DNA from: Zelopaecilomyces penicillatus
Taxonomy: Eukaryota; Ascomycota; Sordariomycetes; Hypocreales; Pseudodiploosporaceae
NCBI GenBank assembly: GCA_005765155.1
Contig: VCCP01000001.1
Span: forward strand, 7,222,323 to 7,286,322
Reading direction: 5' to 3'
DNA: 64,000 nt
Position 1 is the first letter of the stretch. Each line of letters opens with the position of its first letter. Positions 46,223-57,600 of this stretch are shown here, piece after piece. The notes under the pieces are model-generated. The model worked only from the letters and a program-made list of their open reading frames with translations. It did not search any database and had not been told where the DNA came from. The translations under genes and the position numbers were made by a program.

Positions 46223-47554
46223 ATGACTCCCCCGAAGAAGCCTCATCACTAGCCGATTTCTTCACATAGTATCATCTCTCCAAGGCTGAGGATTCGGGTA
46301 ATATATCAGACTCGCGGAAGCATCAGAAACATGCTCATCATGCATAAGCAGCTTCCTAGCTTCTTCCCCGTTTATAGCACTGACTTTCCCAGTTTACCTA
46401 ATGACAAGGGGGCTGTTTCGCCTTCCCAACCTACTAAGAAGCGGTAGGTCAATCACCTCCTTCTTTGCACCTTTCCATAGCTAACCTTGCATGGTAGCAG
46501 CTTTCTGCCAGCACAGGCTTCCTCACCTCTCAGGGCTTCGCCCAATGTTAGACTATTAAGGACCTTCGGGTCCAGCACAGACAGCAAGAAGCAAAGGAAG
46601 GCCAACAAAGAAGTGATAGCGCAGCTATGGCGCAAGCATCATAAGACTAAGCATCTGGCGGCGATTACTGCTAAGAAAGCTGCCACAAAGGGTTCCCCTG
46701 TGTCAGCGTTGGTCATGCCCAAAATCTCTGCTGCTAAGTCTCTGGTTTTACCCAAGGCTTCGACTAAGACTAAGAAACCCCCTCCCAAGTCTTCTGCTTT
46801 CATGGGACCTGGTGATGACGACTTGTCCGATGAGGTGGAGAAGGCAGACTTTAGCAATAACCTGCCTCTCTATTCCTCCCAGAATGTTCCTCGGTCATCG
46901 GCTGATAGCCGGTTGGTAGCTGCTTCCCTTCTCGTATTGCTTCTGAGCTTAACAGTATTGCAGGGATTTAGACTCTTACAAAGACCACACAGGTCAAGTC
47001 CTTGAGGACAATGCTAGCAGCAAGGGAGGTGAAGAGGGGGATAAGACGGATAATAAAAGGGTCAGGAAGTCAACTAATCCCGATTCTCCTTTAAGCGTTT
47101 CCTCTGCTTCCCACCAGTAAGTCCTTCTTAGGTTCTGTCTCGCTGCTTCTTCTCTGCTGACTTTTGGCTCTATAGTTCTTCTAGCGATTCTGAGTCGCTT
47201 CCTGATACTAACACCATTATGGCCTCTTTTACGGCGCACAGTGCCCCTGCCTCCTCCTCTGCTGTTCCTGAGTCTTTGGCTTTATCTATTATTAACAGAC
47301 AACTCCGCGCAACGCCCAAGCCGCTCCCTCCCTCTAGTGGTAGGCGTCCTGTATCTTCTGTTGCTAAGGTCACGGTAGCAGCCGTACCTGCCTACATTCC
47401 TAAGAACCCTTTGGCTACAAAGAATATGACGCCTAGCAAGACACCTTCTAAGAAGAAGGTAACACCCAGCAAGGTGCCTCCCAAGCAAAGTCCTGCCAAG
47501 GCAGGTACATCGGCTGTTACCGATGGCTTGTCTGTTATTAAGTATATTGGATAA
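46223..47554 (+). pseudogene. Antisense four-exon gene of element E (one RIP stop)
   Basis: Plus-strand exons 46223-46443, 46501-46911, 46964-47116 and 47176-47554, at the same offsets as in element D. Introns are 57, 52 and 59 nt, with donors GTAGGT, GTTGGT and GTAAGT, branch-like GCTAAC, CTTAAC and GCTGAC, and acceptors CAG, CAG and TAG. All joins keep the reading frame. The single stop is TAG at 46250-46252, where element D has TGG. The positions stopped in D are sense here. The product has a basic Lys/Ala region with KKQRKANKE, an acidic DDDLSDEVE segment, a Glu/Asp-rich exon 3, a Ser/Asp run at the start of exon 4, and Lys/Pro/Ser repeats near the end. No domain is recognised. The TAA at 47552-47554 may itself be a decayed splice donor (GGGTAATA in D), so the gene could continue. 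Confidence 0.62.
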
Positions 47555-47819
47555 CAATAGCATTTGTCTGATAGCTAACAAGCTGCTAGGAATCCGATCC
47601 CGCATCGCAAGCAAACGATTGGTAACATAACCAAGTGAGGTTTATTATTATAGTTGCTTGGCCATTGCTAATACTCATATAGCTGTCCTAAGGTTTATCA
47701 GCATTGCATAGCCGCATGGGTCAAATGGGACCCAACAGCCAATCCCATTCTAAAACCCAAAAAGGCCAAACAGCCCGAACCCTATCAGCAGGACGAATAT
47801 ATATTATGTCCTGTTATGG

Positions 47820-48474
47820 CCTGAATTCAAAGTTGCTGATAACTGCTCTGTAGCCGCTAAACTCCGGTGTTTACGCTGCACAGGTAATAACCATTCCTGT
47901 TATAGAGTGACAGCAAATTATCATGCACTTGCGCGCAACCTTGTCCGACATGGGATACAATCAAAGCTCGACTTGGTACTGCTCCCTTTATTCTTTATAG
48001 CTACTTCTTTACTAATACTTCCCAGAAGATGTTTCAGCATATACAAGGCAAGGCCAAACAGGCGCTTAGCTACATACACCAAAAGCCAACAACTGCCCTT
48101 ACTCGCACCAAGGCACAACAAAATACAGATAAAGATAAAGCTTTTCTTGCAAAGAGTGCTTTAAATTTTCAGACTCAATTAGCATTGAATCAGGCCAACT
48201 CCCTTCGAGTTATTGCAAATATCCAGGCTCAGCGACATAATATTAGTTTTGATATACGGTTAGGCTTGATATAGCTGCTAACAATCATATAGGCGCGTAT
48301 TGATGATGCTTTCGTACCATCGCCAGTGGTCCTTCCCTCTCGTATTATGCTCGATAGTTGAGCTAGTGCAGAGGCCGCTTTGAACGGTCTTCCTAATATA
48401 GCTCTAGAATTGAGTTCCTCTAATGAGGATAATGGTGAAAGTGGCGATAATGGTGACGATGATGATAATTGCTA
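47820..48474 (+). pseudogene. Second antisense coding block of element E
   Basis: Counterpart of 22091-22900. Visible parts are a knuckle-like CLRCTGNNHSC segment (about 47868-47900) followed by a hydrophobic stretch; a Lys/Gln/Ala-rich helix (about 48029-48270) without stops; and an acidic Ser/Asp/Glu/Gly tail ending in TAA near 48474. GTATAG/GATATAG and GCTAAC near 48266-48290 suggest splicing. Whether it belongs to the preceding gene is open. Confidence 0.4.
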
Positions 48475-48559
48475 AGGCAATCACTTAAGGGGTTCCGGCA
48501 TTCAGGAAAATAACTTGCTTAGCTTTTGCTAATACTATCAGAGACTCCTACTCCCTAGC

Positions 48560-51500
48560 AGCTAGGTTTTCAATAAGGAAGCTTCATATTCACATATCAT
48601 CGCATAATCTGAGAAGTCCCTCTTGCTTAGCCAACGGTTATCCTCATCGCCATAATTCTCCCATTTCACATAGTACATTCATCGCTTGCCGTTCCACTTA
48701 TGCATCAAGATTTTTTCCACTGTATAGAATTGTTCTGGCGCAAAAGGGTTATCTTCCAGCTCACTTGGTTCGCCCCTGCCATTATATACCTCCAGGTTTA
48801 TGACGTTGAATACATTGTATATCCTGACTGAATCCGGTAGCCGGAGTTGGTAAGCCAAGCCACTGCTTCCCACCTGCTTCTTAATCTGATAAGGGCCCAC
48901 GAATTTCTCTACTAACTTCCTTATAGGACATTTCAGCTTAAGGTGTTTTATGGCGATCATCACCCAGTCGCCAACTTTAAACTGCTTTTCTTATCTTTTC
49001 TTATTATACCACTTTTCATACTGCCAACGTGCCCTTTTCAATGCCTCCATTGCTACATCGCAGCTTGCCTGCAGCTCCTGGATTCTTTCCCTAGAGCCCT
49101 CATACAATCCTCTTAATTGAATTCCATCTTATGCTGGTGCTATTGGCTCATAGCCATATAGTAGGTAAGCCAGGGATTCTCCTATGGCGCTGTGTTGTGC
49201 TGTATTATAGCAGAACTGGGCTAACGGTAGTCTTGCGGTCCAATCGAGCTGGTCTTTATCAATAAAGCTTCGCAGGTAGTGTTCGATCATCTGGTTCATC
49301 CATTCTATCTGCCCATCTATCTATGGGTGGAATACAATACTTAATCGCCGCTTACAAGCTAATAAGTGGCAGAACGTTTTCCAGAACGCGCTCGTGAACA
49401 CCATGCCACGGTCTGACACAATTCCCTATGGCATCCCGAAATGCTTGAACACATGATCTAAGAACAAGATTGCTAGGCCATCACTAGTGATACGCTTCAT
49501 CATGGGGATAAACAATGAAAATTTTGTATACCTATCCACAATAACAAGAATGCTATTATACATCTTATTCTTTGTTCCTGATTCAGGCAAATCCGTGATG
49601 AAGTCCATAGAGATTTCCTGCCAAGGTCCTTCTAGGATTAGTAGAGCAGCTAGATAGCCATATGGTCGGTGCTGCCTGGGTTTGTTCGATTGGCAGGAGT
49701 CACAGGTTCATACGAATTTCATCACGTCTCTCTTCATGCCTTTCCAATAATAAGTCATCGCTAATCGTCTTAGCGTTCTGCTGACTCCTTGATGGCCCGA
49801 CATTAGGTCATCATAAAGCATTATTAAAATTTCGATCCTCATTCCGACTGGAACAAAGACCTTCCCAAAATATAATAACAGCTGGTTATCACCTATTGAC
49901 CAACTACTATATCCATCAGAAGAACCATTCACCTTGGATCGCTCTTGGATGCAAAACGAATCACCATTCTATGCTTCCAATAGTGCAACCACAAGGGTAC
50001 TAACGTCCTCCAGTGATGTTACGGCGGTGCTCCTTCGAACCACTTACTTGTTTGCAGTCGAAATTCTCCGGGTCGCACGCCGAAGGCAGGCCACTTACTC
50101 AATCGCAGTCGAAACCCTCCTAACAAGAGAGACAGACACAGGTCACGACCCTGCGCCCTCGCAGCTAGCCTCTAGAAGTCCATTCACAACTGGAGTCTCT
50201 GCCAGTTATATAGTCATGACTTCTGAGGTTTCTTCAGTATTACAAAAACGTTTAAGGAAGAAGGGTAAACAGCCTTTCCTTGATTCTTGGATGCCTTCTG
50301 CATCCATATAATCTGGCCTTCTGGACAATACGTCCGCCAGATTCAACCTACCTGGTCTATACTCAATTCTGAAATTGAACGGTGCTAGCTGGTCGAGCAC
50401 ACCTGCTTGCCAGCTTGAAAGCTTCTGTTTTGCTGCTAGATAGCTGTGGTTCAGATGGTCCATCATAACCACAATCTCATGTTCCAAGTAGGCCAAGTAA
50501 TAACGCCATACCCGAAAAGCTTCCACAATTGCTAACATCTCAGCGTCTGATGTATAATAGCACAGTTCTACCCCATTAAGTTTCCTCGACATATAAGCCA
50601 CTAGGTGCCATTTCCCATCAATGCATTGCACTAGTATAGCGCCTATAGCGAAATCCGATGCATCCGTTTCAATACGAATAGAAGCAGCTGGGTCGAAGTA
50701 GGCTAGCACTGGCTGCTCCAAGAATTTTTACTTCAGTTCCTCAAAAGCAGCTCGCTCACGGCTTCCCATATGTATAGGGCCCTTCTTCTTGCCCTTTATT
50801 AAGTCCATAAGGGGTGCAGTAATCTTGCTATAGTTCTTGATGAACCGTCGATAAAATCCTGCAAAACCGAGGAACTGTTGAATATCTTTGACATTAGTAG
50901 ATAGCGGCCAACTAGCTATTATCTGTACCCGTTCTTCCTCTATGTGTATTCCTTTAGGGCTGATAATAAACCCCAGGTATGCCACCGTATCAACGCCGAA
51001 GTCGCATTTCTGCAAGTTTACATACAAGCTGCTTTATTCCAGTCTTTGAAGCACCTGGCACACATCGTTTGTATGAGCATCTGGGTCGCTGCTATATATC
51101 AGGATATCATCCAGATATACAATACAGATATAGTCCATAAGGCCTTGTAGTATATTATTAATGTGTTCCTGGAATGTAGCAGGGGTGTTCGTGAGTCTAA
51201 AGGGCATTACTTGATACTCGAAGTGGCTATAACGGCACTGGAATGCAGTCTTCCATTCATTGCTTTCTTTGATGCGCATCCAATAATATACATCTTTAAG
51301 ATCAAACTTAATGAATTTCTTCGCTCCTTGAAATCGGTTCAGGATCTCATGGATCAATGGCAACAGGGCTCGGTTTTTCTTTATTACTTGGTTGAGAGCA
51401 CAATAATCGACACAAAGGCACAGCTTGCCTCCTTTCTTCGGAACGAACAGAACAAGTGCTCCACACAGGCTTACTAATCAGCATATCCAACCTCGTTTCA

Positions 51501-52170
51501 AAGCTACACGAAGGTATTCCCGGAGCACTTCCAGCTCTTTTTCTACTAAGGAGTAGATAGGGCCCCATAATGGCGCCTTCCCATCAACCAATTCTATTGA
51601 ATAAGTTCATCCTTCAAGCGGCGGCAGCTTGATAGCTGCTTCCTCGCTAAACACCTCCGCGAATTGTGCATATTCAGATGGCAGAGTCTTTACAAGTTCT
51701 TCTTCTTCTCCTGGCTATGGCTTACTATCATCAATAGGTCTTATACCTAAGATAACCATCATAGTTTTCGCTACCCTCATAACCCGCCAAGCTTGCTTTG
51801 CACTAGCAACGAATTCAATGCTCTATTCCGTTAAGGGGTAGTTCCAATAATCCTTTAACCATACAATTCTTGGGTCCACGGTACAGAAGAAAGGCAATCC
51901 CAAGATAAAATCTTCTTCAATATCTGCTACAACGCAGTCCATAAGATGCCTCTTTACTATTCCCCAATCATCATACAGTTCTACTAACTTCATGATTCTC
52001 CCATATATAGGAAAGTCAATATCCTTACATGCTGTCTTCAACAAGGGGCCTTCTTCCAGGTGATCAAAGTCCATTAACAACTTCGGGTTGATAAGGTGAA
52101 CTTCTAACCCTAGGTCGAACAACAGCGTAGCTGCTACCCAGCTATGACCGCTCCATATCCTCGCTTTTCT
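48560..52170 (-). pseudogene. pol: pol of element E (RIP-interrupted)
   Basis: Minus-strand polyprotein with the same domain order as D: protease (about 52080-52150), reverse transcriptase (about 50730-51450, YLDD near 51106-51117), RNase H (about 50330-50720), integrase (about 49170-49930) and chromodomain (about 48580-48740). The longest open stretches are 50206-50721 and 51823-52176. Interruptions are again stops at Trp and Gln positions. Downstream lies the convergent antisense gene. Confidence 0.88.
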
Positions 52171-53514
52171 TGTCATTAGGGATGCGAAGTGGTCAGCATC
52201 ATCCTAGGTACGACAGGCAACTGGGTCAGTGTTGGAACCGCTAGCTAAGGTGTCGAGGTTCGCTCGCCGCTGCTGAGCTGCTTCATGATTTTCGGTGGTA
52301 TAATGAATGCTCTTGCATATTGTGCAGTCAGGGGCTTGGCACGCTGTCTTATAGTGTGCACCACCACATTTATAACACTTCACATGCCAAGGGACGGAAC
52401 CGTCATTCGATGAGCGACCTCCCTAATTCGATAAAGGGGTCATATCATTACTAGCTTTATCTTGGGGAGAGATTGAGTTGTTCTGGTTATTACCCTTCTG
52501 CTATAAAGGGGCTTCATAAGTGTTCCGGTTGTTCCATCTTTATTGGGCTAACATAAACTCTCCCTATATGCCTGCTTGGAGTAGCTGCTCCCAAGTGATA
52601 GGTGAGCCGCCACTCATAACTTTAGCCTAAAGAGGCCCCAATAGTCTCTGCACTATATGAGCTATACAATAGCTCAGGGGTAGTGGCTCTGGCAGCTCAT
52701 TGATGAGGCACTCATATGCATGGATAAACTATTGGAAGGTCTGATTCATGGTTTGCCAAAGCCGGTCTAGCTTCCCAGTAGCTTCATAGCAGCGCGTCGG
52801 ACCATCACCTTGGTTGTTCAATAGCCAACACACTAGCACAGCCCAAGTAACATCTCTAACACCTCCTAGGTAATTAACACAAAGATAGCTGGTCCACCGA
52901 TCGGACATATCGCCTTGGAAGCAGGTGACACTGAAAAGCACCTTTTGCATATCCTTTAGGAATTCTATAGGGGTTGCTGTGAACTGCATATCGAGTTGGG
53001 TTAGGAACGTTTGCAATTCGGTCCAAGACTTCCCTCGATACTTGGGCATTGGAAGGGCTCGGGACCAAATGGTTCCACAATATCGCTTCGACTCTCCTGC
53101 TCCTTCACGGCTCAATACATCAGGTAGTTAAGTCAGGGTGACTGGATCTTCCAGCCCCAAGAGATCCAAAACTGCATTCAAATCGCCTTTCTAAAGTAAG
53201 GATAAGTATTCTACCTTTCTTTTTTCTCTCAACTATCTTTTAGTCATCTAAATCAACTGATCCAGCTCCATTTCAGAAAGAGTCTCGCTGCTTACTAGCA
53301 GCGTGCTAGCTGGAGGGGTAATCACAGGATACCCAAACCCAGCTTAACATTAAGTAAGAAGCTGGGCTAAAGGCTGCTCCTATTGGTTTGAAGATTATTC
53401 CATGGTCCCTAACAAAGCTATGGTGTTGCTGGTTGTTGCTTGGGTTTCTGGGATCAATTCAGGCTCACAGCTTGCAAGCTGGCGGCTAGCTGCTATGGTT
53501 CGTTTCGCTACCAT
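52171..53514 (-). pseudogene. gag: gag of element E (RIP-interrupted)
   Basis: ATG at 53512-53514 (MVAKRTIAAS-like start). The gag core is open at 52729-53115. The CCHC zinc knuckle, encoded around 52343-52385, is intact (CYKCGGAHYKTAC), unlike that of D, where two cysteines are Tyr. Stops break the N- and C-terminal parts. Confidence 0.82.
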
Positions 53515-53565
53515 TCCTAACTTCAACGGTCTCTTTGCCCAAAGAAGGGATGAGAGAGATCAATC

Positions 53566-53778
53566 TATCAAGGACCAAGATCAGGAGGTTATAAAGAGAG
53601 TGAAGAAGGTTAGGAATGGTATCAATTTTACTATATATAACAGGTAGATAGCAGATAACTAGAAGCTTGATCTCTGGCCCTCTTCCTTTTCTCAAAGGAG
53701 AAGGCCCTCTCTATAGATATATGCATTCCTAGCCCACATAACATGGGTTCTCTACAGGGCCCCTTTGGGGTCCTGACA
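53566..53778 (-). repeat. 5' LTR of element E (213 bp)
   Basis: Starts TATCAAGGACC and ends GGGTCCTGACA, followed by TSD TAGCT. Confidence 0.93.
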
Positions 53779-53783
53779 TAGCT

Positions 53784-54310
53784 ATTAATATTCCTCTTAT
53801 TTAATAGATTTTACTAGCTTTAACAGCCTTTTATAATTAGGAAATCAAGTAAATTGATTTTATAAGGGCTTTTTTAAACAGCCAGTTATCTAAGGATATT
53901 TTTATAGAATTTCTAGAAGGCCTGTCTTCTTTTATAGAGACCTAGACCCCTAAAAACCAGCCTTTAGCAGCTTTATTAATTAAGCTTAGCTATAACCCTA
54001 TTATAAAACAGGTTATCCTATTAAAAAAGGCCTTATATAAGCTAAAATAAGATCCCTATAAATAATAATAATAGCTAATTAAGCTATTAGCTACTTTAGG
54101 GTTTTAACCCTTAATCTTTAATCTAGCTATCTTTATTAATACTTAGATTAATACCTTTATTATTATCTATATTAATAACTTCCTTATTATAGAGCTAGAT
54201 CTACCCTATATTAATAAGCTAAAACACCTATTAAATAAGGTCTTTATTATAAAAGATAAAGGCTTTATAGCCTATCTATTATATAATAGGCTTCTTTTAT
54301 ATAAAGAAGG
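53784..54310 (+). pseudogene. Copia B reverse transcriptase, second part, truncated
   Basis: Resumes the copia RT after element E. Recognisable parts are IDFIRAFLN (about 53860), KKALYKLK (about 54030) and the active site, which reads YINN at 54168-54179 where copia has YVDD (both Asp changed to Asn, RIP type). Similarity fades near 54310. RNase H and a 3' LTR are not found, so the element is truncated here. Confidence 0.7.
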
Positions 54311-54640
54311 GATAGGGCCAAGTATAATTAATAGCCCTTAATCCAAATACCTTACTATAATCAATAAAGGATAATATATAAAGGGAATAATATAATTAAT
54401 ATAAATAATAGGGTTAGGGTCTAGGAATTCTCTATTATAATTAATCAAGCCTAGATACTAGCTTAGGGTTATTATAGCTTAGATTATTAAACTATAGAGC
54501 TACTCTACTTAAGTATTACTATATAACCAGTATTATAAATTAATTACCATCCCCCCTTATATATATAGATTACCTCTTCTAGTAAAAAATAGATAGATTT
54601 ATCTATAACCAATAGCATTAGATCCTAATATACACCTAAT
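54311..54640. other. Junction segment between copia B and the subtelomeric genes
   Basis: AT-rich, no recognised gene. It contains TAGGGTTAGGGT at 54409-54420, two units of telomere repeat in the same orientation as the real telomere. Confidence 0.4.
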
Positions 54641-57600
54641 ATAGAATATACCTTATACCCAATCCAATCAGCTAGAAATATCATCTATAAGCCAAGCCAT
54701 ACTATATTAAGGGTGAGCAGCTATATCTATTAATAAATAGATTCAATATCTATAGGCTAAGGCCTCTAAAGGAGCTCTAATAATAGCCAGCTAAAAACTA
54801 TATTATCCAGCCACTCTAATACCTAGTAATCCTTAATAGCTATAAGTATTTATATTTATACTATAGATATTACTCTATATAGAGGGCTAAGCTATAGAAG
54901 CATCTAGTAAAGCATTAGCCTATTAATAATAAGAAGCTACTATTTAGATACTACTATATATAAATACTATTCCAGGCAAAGCAGCTTATTATCTACTTTA
55001 AGGTGGCTATCTATAGTACTATAGTATTAATACTGCTGCCTGTTCCCAGGCTAATAGGGTCTAGGTCTATTATTAAGATAGGCCTATTTTAATCATTGAT
55101 ATAAGATAGTATATAGATTACTAATAATATCCAGTGTAAAGGGATAGTTATAGATAATAGCAAGATCAAATCAATATATATACTCTAAGTAAACCAGACC
55201 GGGTTTATTATATACCTAGATAGACTATATAATAAAGATATTATATTATTATATATACTGTCTAAATAGGACCTTAAGTATATATTATTTAGAGAGGATT
55301 ATACTAAGCTAAAGAATATCTTAAATATAATAGAAAAGATATTATATAGTAAGTATAAGCTAATATAGAAGGGCTTAGTAATATATAGGATAATCCAATA
55401 ATAGGCTCTCATCCTTAGCCACTTCTATATAGGCTATATATCCAAGGCCAATATATTCCAATTATTTAAGAATAAATCAATATTAATCAACTACTTTAAT
55501 TATATAAAGCAGCTAATAGCCTACTACTACTATATAGTTCATAGAGGTATAAAGCACTTTATATAGACAGAGGGCTACCCTACACCAACCAATATTATAG
55601 AGATATTACTATCTTAGACTATATACATAAACAAAGTTATTAAGCAGGTTAATAGGGATCCCAGCCTAGATAATATATAATTACAGCTTGTATTATAGAG
55701 GCTATATTACTCATTAATATACCATCCTATAGACAGCCAGCCCTTTAAATCACCACTACTCAGCTATTATACTATAATAAGCTATAAGGTAAGCCAAACC
55801 CTAGACCACCACTATCTACCATCAAGCAAGCATATAAGCTAATAGATCAAATAGAGTAATAGAAAATAGGAAGATCCAAGCAACTTTAATAATAAACTAT
55901 TAGCACTAATATAATCCACTTAATTAATACTATTCAATATAATATATAATAACTATACAGAGATAAATAATATAATACTAGAAAAGCTAACCAAGCTTAT
56001 TAATAGATATATAATACAGTCCAATAAAACCCTATTTAAATATATTCTAAACTAGAGATTATACCTCTTTAAAGCAAGTATAAACAGCCTTACCTAGCAT
56101 CAGGTCTATTAATCACTAGATAGTATAATTATCTAGTATAAGGGTATAATTATTATTATATAGGATATTATATAATTAATTAGGTTTATCTTTAATAGGG
56201 TAAAATCACTTCTAGATAAGTATCTCCTCCTTAATATAAACTATATACTATATATCTAGGCTAATAATATCTAGGATAATATTAATAGTATATAGTATAG
56301 TATATTATAGGCTATCAACCATTATAATACCTATCTAATAATATATAGTAGGGTTATACTACTCTAGTATATCCAGGGCAGTGAGCTACTAAGTAATACC
56401 TTTATAATAAGGGATAGTAGTATAAAAGGGGTAATCTTACCCAGGCTCTATAATATAGCTATAATAATATATAAAACAAGGGTATAAGAATTCCTTAAGC
56501 TGCTCCTTATACTCTACTATATTATACCTAGGCTGCTATTATAATCATTGGAAATCCTATCTATTACTATATATAATACTATAAGGCAGTAATACCTTTT
56601 TATCTAAGAGAAGCTAATACTGCTCTATATATAATACTATAAGGGCTAGGAACACTCAGGCATATATAAGGAGAATATTCACTTCCTACTATCAAAGGTT
56701 AATAATATATTTCTTATATATATCGCTTATATTATACCCTTTAAGTAGATATTTCTATAAGCTAGTAGATTAGATACTATACTATTACTATTCCTATAGT
56801 TAAGCCTAAAAGGTAAGGTATAGGGTGATAATACTATCTCTGCTATACTAGCAAAGATATATATATTAGGTAGCCTATTATAGATATAGATAGCCTAGTA
56901 GAGATAGATAGTAGTAGCTATTATTAAGGATAAGTTCTTAAAGAGTGATCAGGCTAACTTTAGATTAGAATTTATAGGCAGAGCTAGTACTAGTATCAGC
57001 TCTAATAACCCTAAGGAGGAGCATCTAATAATTAAGCTAATAGAGATAAGCAATCACTTATATTAGATATTCAATTATATATATATAGATATATCTAAGC
57101 AGTATAAGAGCATCCTACTATACCAAGTATATCAGGTATCTATTAGCTGATAGAACCTTTTTAGACTACCTAATATACTTAAACCCAATCAATAAGATAT
57201 TATAGATAATAAAGCTAATATTATAACCATCCTATTTATAAGGGTTAGGAAGCAAGCCAGCCAGGGTTATATAGAGTAGGAGCTTATTATTATAGCCAGA
57301 TCTATAATAAAGGACCCTGCTCTATACTTCTAAAGCAGCAGCCAGAGATAAGAGGCTATAGCTATACTTAAAACAGGCCTAAAGGAGCAGATAATAATTA
57401 TCCTATCTATAGAAGAGAGCAAGACCCTCCCTATTATAATAGGGTATACCCTTAATAGTATAGGTATAATCATTCTTATTCTATTAATTATAGCCCTATA
57501 TCACTTAATAGAATAGAAGCTTATTAAAGCCAGGATCTATATTATATATTAGATAAGAGGGGATAATATAAAGGGCCCTATTATTATTATTACTATTAAG

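Larger units (their letters stand above)
45800..53778 (-). mobile_element. Complete Ty3/gypsy chromovirus, second family, minus strand (element E)
   Basis: 7979 bp, exactly as long as sister element D. It has 213-bp LTRs (45800-46012, 53566-53778) and a perfect TSD TAGCT (45795-45799, 53779-53783). It is inserted in the RT gene of copia B. RIP load is similar to D but at different sites, which makes the pair useful for inferring the ancestral element. Confidence 0.95.
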
